Below are positions 7,760 through 15,189 of a stretch of DNA of 43,650 bases, piece by piece. The translations under genes and the position numbers were made by a program. Origin of the DNA: Lachnospiraceae bacterium. Lineage in GTDB: Bacteria > Bacillota > Clostridia > Lachnospirales > Lachnospiraceae. The first letter of the stretch is position 1, and every line of letters begins with the position of its first letter. The notes below the pieces were generated by a model. The model worked only from the letters and a program-made list of their open reading frames with translations, did not search any database and was not told the DNA's origin. The stretch covers positions 1 to 43,650 of the forward strand of contig JAFZNO010000069.1 of NCBI GenBank assembly GCA_017552985.1, read 5' to 3'.

Positions 7760-9001
7760 ATGAATTTATACAAGAAGCTTTTGTTTTTCGTATCGGCTTT
7801 CATAATGACGTGCGTTATGCTTCTGCCGTCAACAAAGGTGAAAGCTGCAAATGAACTTTATACCTATGACAAAGGATTGATTAGAAGTTCGACGCTTGGA
7901 AATCATTATTATTATAATGAATCCACAAAAACGCTTACGTTATATGGTGGTGTTATTGATGCCAATAATTCATACTTTATTGATAGTTACGTAAATGGGC
8001 TTAAGATCTGCGTGGAACTTGATACTACCATCTATGGTGGTTTTTATCTAAATGGAAGTACAAAAATTACGGGGCCAGGAAAATTGACAATTGTTCCAAG
8101 GGAGAAGGGGCCGGATCTGCCATTCGCTGGCATATATATGCGAAATGGTGGCAGATTGGTGATTGATAAAGCATACATAGACATTACGGCAATACATTCT
8201 GGTAAGAGTCGTTTTGGCGGCTGGGCGATTCTTGGGAATAATCATGGGGAAGAACTATACGTAAGGGATTCTGAAATAAACGTAAAAGCCCAAAATGCTG
8301 CGATTTCTTGTTTCAACGGTGGAATCAATTTTGTAAAATGTGGTATGATCTCTCCCTCTCATGCAGTTAATAAGGGTGGTGACGTTTACAAGGCAGATGA
8401 GGTGACCTTGGCAAAAGAAGTTCAAATTTCAAAATTTTACGTAACACAACAGCCGGCGTGGGAAGTGACTGGCGCGGTTGGAGATTACGTAACCATGAAA
8501 GTTGAAGCTAGTCTGGATAACGCTAGATATCAGTGGCAAAGATATAACAGGGAAAAATCGAGATGGGAAAACGTAAGTTTCTCTGGCGCGCAAACAAATA
8601 CTTTACGTTTTCAAGTAAGCGAAGACATGTATTCTTGGAGATTCCGTTGCGTAATAACTTATGGCGGCTTGATCAGTTTAACTTCCGATGACTGCAACCT
8701 TAAGGTCGTTGCAAAAATTACGAGTCAACCTGCAAGCACGGTTTATGTCAATTCTGGATCGACCGCAACCCTTTCCGTTACGGCGAATGGCACTATTATG
8801 AATTATACTTGGCAGTATTACAATCAAAGCACGAGGAATTGGGTAAACCTAACGGAGGGCGGAAACTATAGCAATGTTAGGACCAGTACGCTGAAAGTAA
8901 AAGGCAATTCAAGCACGCATGGTATAAAGTTTAGATGTGCGGTTCGCAACAAATTTGGATACACCGTATATACGAACGGGACTACTTTGAACGTTAGATA
9001 A
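7760..9001 (+). CDS. Secreted array protein 4 (beta-solenoid-like domain plus two Ig-like domains)
   Basis: This is the last array member, 413 residues. The ATG at 7760 is chosen over the in-frame ATG at 7721 because GGGAGGAG (7748-7755) lies four bases before it and because the protein then begins MNLYKKLLFF like a normal signal peptide, cleaved after KVKA. The N-terminal domain has STKITGPGKLTIVP and GRLVIDKAYIDI. The Ig-like domains show YQWQRYNREKSRWENV/WRFRCVIT and YTWQYYNQSTRNW/KFRCAVRN. A terminator follows at 9033. The array therefore ends here, and the LytTR/DUF3021 pair follows as a separate unit. Substrate or partner is unknown. Confidence 0.8.
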   Translation: MNLYKKLLFFVSAFIMTCVMLLPSTKVKAANELYTYDKGLIRSSTLGNHYYYNESTKTLTLYGGVIDANNSYFIDSYVNGLKICVELDTTIYGGFYLNGSTKITGPGKLTIVPREKGPDLPFAGIYMRNGGRLVIDKAYIDITAIHSGKSRFGGWAILGNNHGEELYVRDSEINVKAQNAAISCFNGGINFVKCGMISPSHAVNKGGDVYKADEVTLAKEVQISKFYVTQQPAWEVTGAVGDYVTMKVEASLDNARYQWQRYNREKSRWENVSFSGAQTNTLRFQVSEDMYSWRFRCVITYGGLISLTSDDCNLKVVAKITSQPASTVYVNSGSTATLSVTANGTIMNYTWQYYNQSTRNWVNLTEGGNYSNVRTSTLKVKGNSSTHGIKFRCAVRNKFGYTVYTNGTTLNVR

Positions 9002-9032
9002 TAAGGAAAGACTTTAAGGAAAAACTTTAAGG

Positions 9033-9062
9033 AAAGCTCCTCTTGTCAGGGGAGCTTTTCAT
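9033..9062 (+). terminator. Terminator after the secreted-protein array
   Basis: AAAGCTCC (9033-9040) pairs with GGAGCTTT (9051-9058) around a ten-base loop and is followed by TTC. Two copies of ACTTTAAGGAAA lie just before it. The T-tract is short, so termination may be partial. Confidence 0.7.
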
Positions 9063-9080
9063 TTGCTTTATGAAGAAATA

Positions 9081-9127
9081 CGTGTTACAGTAAGATTACG
9101 ACCAAAGGTGAATGACATACTTGTAAC
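9081..9127 (+). promoter_or_regulatory. Candidate control region of the LytTR/DUF3021 pair
   Basis: GTTACA (9084-9089) and TGTAAC (9122-9127) form an inverted repeat flanking ACGACCAAAGGTGAATGACA. LytTR regulators in such pairs often control their own promoter, and this is the only repeated structure in the 97-base gap before the regulator. The binding assignment is inference; no convincing -35/-10 pair was found. Confidence 0.35.
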
Positions 9128-9159
9128 CCGTAACGTGTTCTTTAAAACGGAGAAACGTC

Positions 9160-9612
9160 ATGAGAATAATTATCGAATCACCAAAACCAAATGATGAAGA
9201 CGTGATCATTGTCAGATGTGCATCGCCAGATCCGCGACTGATTTCCACTTTGCTTGCCTTCCAAACGGCAAACACGGAGCTGACTGGGTACGTCGATGAG
9301 AAGATTGTTCGACTGAATTATCAGGACGTATATTATTTTGAGGCGAATGAGAACCGCGTTTTTGCGTATTGTAATTCAGAGGTCTATGAAATAAAGAATA
9401 AATTGTATGAGCTGGAGGAAATTTTCAGCCCCTTTGATTTTATGCGTTGTTCCAAGTCCCTGATCGTAAACATGGAGAAGATTGATTATCTTACGACGAT
9501 GTTTAACGGTAAACTGGAGGCGCATTTGAAAAATGGTGAAAAAATCTTGATCTCCAGGCAGTACGTTCGTAATCTGAAATCGAAACTTAGCGGGCAGGAG
9601 GTGGAAGCATGA
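9160..9612 (+). CDS. LytTR-domain transcriptional regulator
   Basis: This 150-residue protein consists of a short N-terminal segment and a LytTR DNA-binding domain (about residues 45-145) with the characteristic VDEKIVRLNYQDVYYFEA opening, FMRCSKSLIVNMEKID, and the closing ISRQYVRNLKSKL. There is no response-regulator receiver domain, so it is a stand-alone LytTR protein. CGGAG lies six bases before the ATG. Its stop overlaps the next gene by four bases. Stand-alone LytTR genes are regularly followed by DUF3021 membrane proteins, and the membrane partner is thought to control the regulator's activity. Its targets may include its own promoter, and possibly the array upstream, but that is a guess. 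Confidence 0.9.
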   Translation: MRIIIESPKPNDEDVIIVRCASPDPRLISTLLAFQTANTELTGYVDEKIVRLNYQDVYYFEANENRVFAYCNSEVYEIKNKLYELEEIFSPFDFMRCSKSLIVNMEKIDYLTTMFNGKLEAHLKNGEKILISRQYVRNLKSKLSGQEVEA

Positions 9613-10046
9613 TAAAAGAATTCTTTGTTTCCCTATTGCATTATTTTGTAAACACAACAACTGGTCTGACCATTAGCGCCGCCATTTATTTGTCCGCTTC
9701 CGGGCGAGACGTTGGAAACGGAATGATATGGCAAATATTGTTATGCGCATTTGTTACTGCATTGCCGACGGCCATTTTCCTTTGCATAGATCCGTCCGAC
9801 GTCAGATTGTCATTCGCTCTTTGGGTATTGCATTTTATTCTAATGTTTTTTATTACGTTAGGATTGATCATCAAGTTTGAATGGTGTGAGTTGACGCCGT
9901 TATCGTTTTTCGTGATTCTCCTCGCGGTAGGCGGCATTTATTTCTTTGTTGGCATGGTGCATTATTTGGTTGACCGCAAGCACACGGCAGTCTTGAATCA
10001 GCAGTTAAAAAAGCGGTATGAGAAAAAGCAGCAAAACATGAATTGA
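9609..10046 (+). CDS. DUF3021 family membrane protein
   Basis: This 145-residue protein has four hydrophobic segments (about residues 10-30, 38-58, 68-90 and 96-120) and a basic C-terminal tail (VDRKHTAVLNQQLKKRYEKK). Size, topology and position directly after a LytTR gene (ATGA overlap at 9609) match DUF3021, the usual membrane partner of stand-alone LytTR regulators. It probably acts in the cytoplasmic membrane as a sensor or anti-regulator for the neighbouring gene product. The signal sensed is not known for the family in general. Confidence 0.85.
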   Translation: MIKEFFVSLLHYFVNTTTGLTISAAIYLSASGRDVGNGMIWQILLCAFVTALPTAIFLCIDPSDVRLSFALWVLHFILMFFITLGLIIKFEWCELTPLSFFVILLAVGGIYFFVGMVHYLVDRKHTAVLNQQLKKRYEKKQQNMN

Positions 10047-10053
10047 CAGATGG

Positions 10054-10080
10054 AAAGCCCCTTCGCTTGAAGGGGCTTTT
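10054..10080 (+). terminator. Bidirectional terminator between DUF3021 gene and aroC
   Basis: AAAGCCCCTTC (10054-10064) pairs perfectly with GAAGGGGCTTT (10069-10079) around a GCTT loop, followed by T residues. It lies between convergent genes; the A-run on the opposite side lets it also serve aroC. Confidence 0.9.
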
Positions 10081-10090
10081 TCATGAAGCA

Positions 10091-11203
10091 TTATTGTTGA
10101 TAAATATCTTTTAGGGTGGTTAGCTTTGAACTCGCGCCAACCAACATGGCATCTAAAATGGTAATTGCGGTCATGCATTCCATGACGACTACGGCTCTGG
10201 GAACGATGATGGGATCATGTCGGCCTTTGATCTGAATCTCAATTTCTTCGCCGTTCTGGTTCACCGTGCGCTGCTTTTGATAAATGGAGGGCGTGGGCTT
10301 TACGTGAGCGCGAAGAATGACCTGCGATCCGTCGCTGATTCCTCCGAGGATGCCGCCGGCATGGTTTGTAGCCTTGGTGATGGCAGGAGAACCGATGCCG
10401 GTTCCGGATAGAAAGGCATCGTTGTTCTCGCTGCCTTTTTTCTTGGATACGAGGACGCCGTCGCCAATCTCAACGGCTTTTACGGCGCCGATGGACATGA
10501 TTGCCTTTGCAAGATTGGCATCAAGCTTTTCAAACACGGGATCGCCGACGCCCGCCGGAAGTCCGTCCACGACGCATTCCATGCAGCCGCCAACGGAATC
10601 CATTTCTTCACGGGACTTTGCCAGATAGGCAACAGCCTTTTCGTTTGCAATAGCATCAGGCATGCAGGTGGGAGTGGTAAGACGAAGGGATTCGTCAAAA
10701 TTTGCGGGATCGATTTCAATGGGACCAATGGATTTCGCATAAGCCTTTACGGTGATGCCGAGTTCAACAAGAAGCTTGCTGGCAATGGCGCCGGCAGCAA
10801 CGCGGCCAATGGTTTCGCGTCCGGAGGATCGGCCGCCGCCGCGATAATCACGGAAGCCGTATTTTTGGTCAAAAGTATAATCGGCATGGCCAGGACGGTA
10901 GTAGGAGGCCACGTCGGAATAATCGGCTGAGATCTGGGAGGTGTTGCGGACGATCATGGAGATGGGCGTGCCGGTTGTTTTCCCTTCAAACACGCCGGAC
11001 AGGATCTCGACGAGATCGTCTTCCTTTCGCTGCGTAGTAAGGGCGCTGGTGCCGGGCTTGCGGCGGTCAAGATAGGCCTGAACGTCGCTTTCGGAAAGCG
11101 CAAGGCCGGCAGGACAGCCGTCAACAATGACGCCAAGTGCCTTTCCGTGGGATTCGCCCCAGGTCGTGATTTTGAAAATGGTACCAAATGATGATCCAGC
11201 CAT
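10091..11203 (-). CDS. aroC: Chorismate synthase
   Basis: This enzyme (370 residues) converts 5-enolpyruvylshikimate-3-phosphate to chorismate, the last common step of aromatic amino acid synthesis; it requires reduced FMN. The family signatures are present: GESHGKALGVIVDGCPAGL near the start, GGRSSGRETIGRVAAGAIA, and RHDPIIVPRAVVVMECM near the end. The ATG at 11203 (protein begins MAGSSFGTIFK) is preferred over an upstream in-frame start because AAAGGA lies before it and conserved sequence begins there. It is a single-gene unit with its own promoter, divergent from the chemoreceptor gene. The call is firm. Confidence 0.97.
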   Translation of the reverse strand: MAGSSFGTIFKITTWGESHGKALGVIVDGCPAGLALSESDVQAYLDRRKPGTSALTTQRKEDDLVEILSGVFEGKTTGTPISMIVRNTSQISADYSDVASYYRPGHADYTFDQKYGFRDYRGGGRSSGRETIGRVAAGAIASKLLVELGITVKAYAKSIGPIEIDPANFDESLRLTTPTCMPDAIANEKAVAYLAKSREEMDSVGGCMECVVDGLPAGVGDPVFEKLDANLAKAIMSIGAVKAVEIGDGVLVSKKKGSENNDAFLSGTGIGSPAITKATNHAGGILGGISDGSQVILRAHVKPTPSIYQKQRTVNQNGEEIEIQIKGRHDPIIVPRAVVVMECMTAITILDAMLVGASSKLTTLKDIYQQ

Positions 11204-11268
11204 GTTGGTTTCCTTTCTGTATCCCGTAATCATCGGGTAATGGCGTAAATACTTCGTAAACGCTAATA

Positions 11269-11297
11269 ATTATATTCTATTTTGGGGCTTGTGGCAA
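11269..11297 (-). promoter_or_regulatory. Sigma-A promoter of aroC
   Basis: Reading the minus strand, TTGCCA (11292-11297) and TATAAT (11269-11274) are separated by 17 bases. Transcription would start near 11262 and give a leader of about 60 bases. It lies back-to-back with the chemoreceptor promoter, the two -35 boxes being 21 bases apart. Confidence 0.8.
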
Positions 11298-11318
11298 GAA
11301 AGGATTCCATAAAATTCA

Positions 11319-11347
11319 TTGAAAAAAACTGGAAATAATGATATAAT
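11319..11347 (+). promoter_or_regulatory. Sigma-A promoter of the chemoreceptor gene
   Basis: TTGAAA (11319-11324) and TATAAT (11342-11347) are 17 bases apart. The start is expected near 11354, about 20 bases before the ATG at 11373. The vegetative-type promoter, rather than a sigma-D flagellar promoter, is notable for a chemotaxis gene. Confidence 0.82.
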
Positions 11348-11372
11348 TATTGTAATAATGGGGGTAAAACGT

Positions 11373-13406
11373 ATGAAAATATTCTTTATCGTATTTGAAG
11401 CCATTATCATTATTGTATTAGTGTTATATCTTTTGATGGACTGGACGCGCAAAAAAGAATTAATGAAGCAGGCGGAGCTGATCAAAAAGCGCCGCATGGA
11501 TCTGGATGACGTTGAAGTCAGCATGAACAGAAGGGATTCCATGGCCTCCCTTGCAAGCGCGTTAAACGTCATCAAGAATAATATGTTGACTTTTTTGGAG
11601 TCCACCAAGAATAACGTCGTGATTCTGTCGGATTCCATCGACGTGTTGTCTCGCGGCGCAGACTTAAACCGGGAGGGCAGTCAAAGGATTACGGAGAGCC
11701 TTGCGAGCGTGGTGGATAAGGTTGAGGAACAGCTGGAACTGGTGAAATCCTGCCTGGATCTGATCGAGGACAATACCGGGAAATTGACGGAGATCGACGG
11801 TTCCATGAATGAGATAGGAGACTTGCTTACGCTTACGGTTGAGAGCTGTCAGTCAGGCGTTGCCAGCATGGAGAATTATGAAAACAAGATGACGACGGTT
11901 TCGGAGAATCTGGACCGGAGTGAAAAGATCTTGGAGGAGTTTAACGATAAGATCAATGAGATCAATGAGATCGGTGCCTTTATCGTAAGTATCAGTGAAT
12001 CCTTGAAGATGCTTGCGCTGAATGCTTCCATCGAGGCGGCAAGGGTTGGCTCCGCGGGGAGCGGTTTTGCCGTTGTTGCGAAAGAGATGGGTGTGATGTC
12101 AGCCAAAACCCAGCAAGGCATTGGGACGATCAACGGCATCCTCGACAACATTATCGAGAGCAGCGACCAGGTTGCAGAGTGCCTGCAGGGATGCGTTGAG
12201 GTGTTTGATGAGGGCAGGAAGGAATTTGACGCAGTCAGTGCTTCCTTCCGTGACATCGACCGTCAGGCTGGCGTCATCAATGAGAAGACGAAGATCATTT
12301 TGACGGAGATCGACGAGATCACAAAGAATTCCGTAGTGACGAAGAACCGTGCCGCACAGGCATATTACACTTCCGAGGAGATCACTTCCGGTACGCAGGA
12401 GATCTCCCAGGTTTCCGAACAGACTTCAGAGGTGTCGCAGAATATTATCGATAACGCCGGAAACTTAAATCAGATGCTTAGCGATTTGGAGCAGCTGCTG
12501 CGTCAGTTCACGACAGCGGTGGAACCCGTGAAAAAGAAGGCGGCAAAGAAGATCAGAATTGGCGTATTCTGCATTGATGACAATGATTTCTGGCATGCCG
12601 TTCGCCGAGGAACCGTATATGCAAAGAAAGAGCTGGAATCCCATGGTGCAATCGTCAGATATGCCTATTTCCCCAAATGGGACGTCATGACGCAGGAAAT
12701 GCCAGGGATGATGGAACGTATGATGAAGGAAGATTTTGATGGATACGTTATGCCGGGATTCCTTGTTGGCACAATTGATGAGCAGTTGGAAGCGGAAGTG
12801 GCAAAGGGGAAAAAGGTTTACGTGATTAATACGGACACGAGCAGCACCAACCTTAGACAGGCGATCTTCCAGCCCGATACCGCAGAGGCAGCGTTGCTTG
12901 CCGCAAAGCTTATGATAAATGCGATAGGGAAAAAGGGGAAGGTTCTGATTTTTGAAGGAAGCAGGGAACTTGACCAGGCCCGCATAAGAAGTGACGTATT
13001 TCAAGAGTATTTTGAAAACTATAATAAGATCGAGATTTTTACTGAAATGGGAGCTCTTTATCCGGAGGAAGCTTATACGCAGACGACGGAGTATCTGAAG
13101 GAACATCCTGACCTGACGGGAATCTACGTTACGACGGGAAATCCAGAAGCCGTTGCAAAGGCCGTGGAAGACAGCGGCTTAAAGATCAAGCTTGTGGTAT
13201 ATGATCATACGCAGGGAATCTTCCAATACATCAAAAAGGGAATCATTGTGGCGGCTATCGGACAGGATCCGTTTGGACAGGGACACGACCCCGTTATCTG
13301 GATGTATAATTCGTTGGTTACCGGAGAGGCACTGCCTTCTGAGTTCATGAGTTGCAGGTCAAAGATCGTGGATAAGACGAACGTTGATAATTTATTGGAG
13401 GTTTGA
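11373..13406 (+). CDS. Chemoreceptor with C-terminal sugar-binding-protein domain
   Basis: This 677-residue protein has one membrane span at residues 3-22 followed at once by basic residues (WTRKKELMKQ), a methyl-accepting chemotaxis signalling region (about 60-380) with LALNASIEAARVG and GFAVVAKEMG, and a C-terminal periplasmic-binding-protein type fold (about 392-677) beginning KKIRIGVFCIDDNDFW and resembling LacI/ribose-binding proteins. Positive residues after the single span place everything else in the cytoplasm, so the binding-protein domain would sense an internal ligand. There is no HAMP domain and no extracellular sensor. The ATG at 11373 is chosen because the upstream in-frame TTG at 11319 is the promoter -35 box and GGGGG precedes the ATG. 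A terminator follows. Ligand unknown. Confidence 0.88.
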   Translation: MKIFFIVFEAIIIIVLVLYLLMDWTRKKELMKQAELIKKRRMDLDDVEVSMNRRDSMASLASALNVIKNNMLTFLESTKNNVVILSDSIDVLSRGADLNREGSQRITESLASVVDKVEEQLELVKSCLDLIEDNTGKLTEIDGSMNEIGDLLTLTVESCQSGVASMENYENKMTTVSENLDRSEKILEEFNDKINEINEIGAFIVSISESLKMLALNASIEAARVGSAGSGFAVVAKEMGVMSAKTQQGIGTINGILDNIIESSDQVAECLQGCVEVFDEGRKEFDAVSASFRDIDRQAGVINEKTKIILTEIDEITKNSVVTKNRAAQAYYTSEEITSGTQEISQVSEQTSEVSQNIIDNAGNLNQMLSDLEQLLRQFTTAVEPVKKKAAKKIRIGVFCIDDNDFWHAVRRGTVYAKKELESHGAIVRYAYFPKWDVMTQEMPGMMERMMKEDFDGYVMPGFLVGTIDEQLEAEVAKGKKVYVINTDTSSTNLRQAIFQPDTAEAALLAAKLMINAIGKKGKVLIFEGSRELDQARIRSDVFQEYFENYNKIEIFTEMGALYPEEAYTQTTEYLKEHPDLTGIYVTTGNPEAVAKAVEDSGLKIKLVVYDHTQGIFQYIKKGIIVAAIGQDPFGQGHDPVIWMYNSLVTGEALPSEFMSCRSKIVDKTNVDNLLEV

Positions 13407-13410
13407 TCGG

Positions 13411-13444
13411 TCAGCCCTTTGTGTCAGCGCAAAGGGCTGATTGT
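13411..13444 (+). terminator. Terminator after the chemoreceptor gene
   Basis: TCAGCCCTTTG (13411-13421) pairs perfectly with CAAAGGGCTGA (13430-13440) around an eight-base loop. The following tail is TTGT, a weak T-tract, so some read-through into tgt is possible. Confidence 0.7.
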
Positions 13445-13494
13445 ACGAAGGGAACGCCGTTTGGGCGGGATTATTTTGAACGGAGAACATATTT

Positions 13495-14634
13495 ATGGCG
13501 GAATATAGGATTTTGAAGCAAGAGGGACGGGCAAAACGTGCGGAATTTGAGACGGTTCACGGAACGATACAGACACCGGTTTTTATGAACGTGGGGACCG
13601 TGGCGGCCATTAAGGGCGCCGTGTCGACGGAGGATCTGGAAGGAATTGGTACGCAGGTACAGCTTTCAAACACATATCACCTGCACGTAAGACCTGGTGA
13701 TAAGATCATCAAGCAGCTTGGCGGCCTGCATCAGTTTATGAGCTGGAAAAAGCCCATTCTTACGGATTCCGGCGGATTCCAGGTGTTTTCCCTGGCAGGA
13801 CTCCGAAAGATAAAGGAAGAGGGCGTTTTCTTTAATTCCCATATTGATGGCAGGAAGATTTTCATGGGGCCGGAAGAAAGCATGCAGATCCAGTCAAACC
13901 TTGGTTCCACCATCGCCATGGCCTTTGACGAATGTCCCTCCAGCAAGGCGGAAAGGGCCTACGTTCAGGCTTCCGTCGAGAGAACGACCAGATGGCTGGA
14001 GCGATGCAAAAAGGAAATGGCAAGACTGAATTTCCTGGAGGATACGGTGAATCCGTCCCAGCTTTTGTTTGGCATTAACCAGGGCGCAATCTTTGACGAC
14101 GTAAGGATCGAACATGCAAAGCGCATATCGGAGTTTAATCTTGACGGTTATGCGATAGGCGGGCTGGCGGTTGGCGAAAGCCATGAGGAGATGTACCACG
14201 TACTTGAAGAAGTGGTTCCCTATCTGCCCAAGGAGAAGCCGACTTATCTGATGGGCGTGGGAACGCCTGCAAACATTCTCGAGGCCGTGGAACGGGGCGT
14301 TGATTTCTTTGACTGCGTGTATCCGACCCGGAATGGACGCCACGGACACCTTTACACGAATCACGGCAAGATCAATCTGTTTAACGCGAAATACGAACTG
14401 GACGGCAGACCCATTGAGGAAGGCTGTCAGTGCCCGACGTGCCGCAGATACAGCCGCGCTTACGTAAGGCATCTGTTAAAGGCCAAGGAAATGCTTGGCA
14501 TGAGGATGTGCGTGCTTCACAATTTGTTTTTTTACAATAAGATGATGGAAGAGATCCGGGACAGCTTAGACAAGGGCGAGTTTGCCGCATATAAAAAGCG
14601 TAAGCTAGAGGGGATGGCAACGCCGCTGGATTAA
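13495..14634 (+). CDS. tgt: tRNA-guanine transglycosylase
   Basis: This enzyme (379 residues) exchanges guanine-34 of tRNAs with GUN anticodons (Asp, Asn, His, Tyr) for the queuosine precursor preQ1. Visible hallmarks are LTDSGGFQVFSL (catalytic Asp), GGLAVGE, FFDCVYPTRNGRHG (nucleophile Asp), and the zinc site CQCPTC followed by the His in CVLHNLF. The length is standard. CGGAGAA precedes the ATG. The next gene is yajC, and the tgt-yajC order is widespread in bacteria. The genes for preQ1 synthesis are not in this window. Confidence 0.97.
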   Translation: MAEYRILKQEGRAKRAEFETVHGTIQTPVFMNVGTVAAIKGAVSTEDLEGIGTQVQLSNTYHLHVRPGDKIIKQLGGLHQFMSWKKPILTDSGGFQVFSLAGLRKIKEEGVFFNSHIDGRKIFMGPEESMQIQSNLGSTIAMAFDECPSSKAERAYVQASVERTTRWLERCKKEMARLNFLEDTVNPSQLLFGINQGAIFDDVRIEHAKRISEFNLDGYAIGGLAVGESHEEMYHVLEEVVPYLPKEKPTYLMGVGTPANILEAVERGVDFFDCVYPTRNGRHGHLYTNHGKINLFNAKYELDGRPIEEGCQCPTCRRYSRAYVRHLLKAKEMLGMRMCVLHNLFFYNKMMEEIRDSLDKGEFAAYKKRKLEGMATPLD

Positions 14635-14675
14635 CGTGCATGGGAAAATCACGTCTTGGAATCTGGTTTTAAACC

Positions 14676-14704
14676 TTGACGAAATGCCTGTTTACGTGTA
14701 TGAT
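14676..14704 (+). promoter_or_regulatory. Sigma-A promoter of yajC
   Basis: TTGACG (14676-14681) and TATGAT (14699-14704) are 17 bases apart, inside the tgt-yajC gap. It gives yajC an independent transcript starting near 14711, about 33 bases before the ATG. Confidence 0.7.
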
Positions 14705-14743
14705 TACTATTGTTTGTAAATGATTTTTAACGGAGGATTCATT

Positions 14744-15064
14744 ATGGCAATATTTTTGACAGCAGAGGCTGACATGGCTGCGGCCGGATGGGGCAGCATT
14801 GGAAGCATGATCATTATGTACGGCCTGCTTTTCTTGGCATTTTGGTTTTTTATTTTACGTCCCAACAGCAAGGAGAAAAAGCGCGTGGCAACTATGCTCT
14901 CTAATTTGGAGCTGGGTGATTGCGTTATGACGACTTCCGGATTCTACGGAATCATCATTGACATCACGGACGACACCGTGATCGTTGAGTTCGGAAACAA
15001 CAAAAACTGCCGCATTCCCATGGATAAATCAGCCATTGCAAAGGTTGAAAAGGCGAATGAATAA
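14744..15064 (+). CDS. yajC: Preprotein translocase subunit YajC
   Basis: This small membrane protein (106 residues) is an accessory of the Sec translocon that associates with SecDF. It has an N-terminal span around residues 16-38 (MIIMYGLLFLAFWFFILRP), the conserved RPNSKEKK after it, and the LELGDCVMTTSGFYGIIIDI domain. ACGGAGGA lies six bases before the ATG at 14744, which settles the start over the upstream ATG at 14720. secD and secF do not follow here; a terminator and a leucine/valine operon do. Confidence 0.95.
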   Translation: MAIFLTAEADMAAAGWGSIGSMIIMYGLLFLAFWFFILRPNSKEKKRVATMLSNLELGDCVMTTSGFYGIIIDITDDTVIVEFGNNKNCRIPMDKSAIAKVEKANE

Positions 15065-15077
15065 GCAAAATTAAGGG

Positions 15078-15111
15078 AAAGGACGACGCTTTTGGCGTTG
15101 TCCTTTTTTTT
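15078..15111 (+). terminator. Terminator after yajC
   Basis: AAGGACGACGC (15079-15089) pairs with GCGTTGTCCTT (15095-15105), one G-T pair, and is followed by a run of eight or more T residues. It cleanly separates yajC from the next promoter at 15114. Confidence 0.9.
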
Positions 15112-15113
15112 AG

Positions 15114-15142
15114 TTGAAATCTTGAGGGAAATAAGGTAAAAT
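15114..15142 (+). promoter_or_regulatory. Sigma-A promoter of the leuB-ilvD-ilvB operon
   Basis: TTGAAA (15114-15119) and TAAAAT (15137-15142) are 17 bases apart. The leader to the leuB ATG at 15190 is only about 40 bases, too short for a T-box or a leader-peptide attenuator. Confidence 0.8.
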
Positions 15143-15189
15143 ATTATGAATGTATAAATATACATATGGCATGAAAAGGAGTGAACGGG

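Larger units (their letters stand above)
4362..9001 (+). repeat. Tandem array of four paralogous secreted-protein genes
   Basis: Four genes in the same orientation (4362, 5157, 6442 and 7760) share a signal peptide style, the TGPGKLTI motif and the AKEV/AKEI domain-end motif. Copies 2-4 also share two Ig-like domains. The first Ig-like domain is the most conserved at DNA level (for example the segments around 6036, 7331 and 8617), while the N-terminal domains have diverged strongly. That pattern suggests duplication followed by diversification of the N-terminal domain, with possible gene conversion in the Ig part. Confidence 0.8.

Noticed and set aside
15112-15189. T-box or attenuator before leuB
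   Set aside because: The leader is about 40 bases after the mapped promoter and has no specifier stem or terminator.
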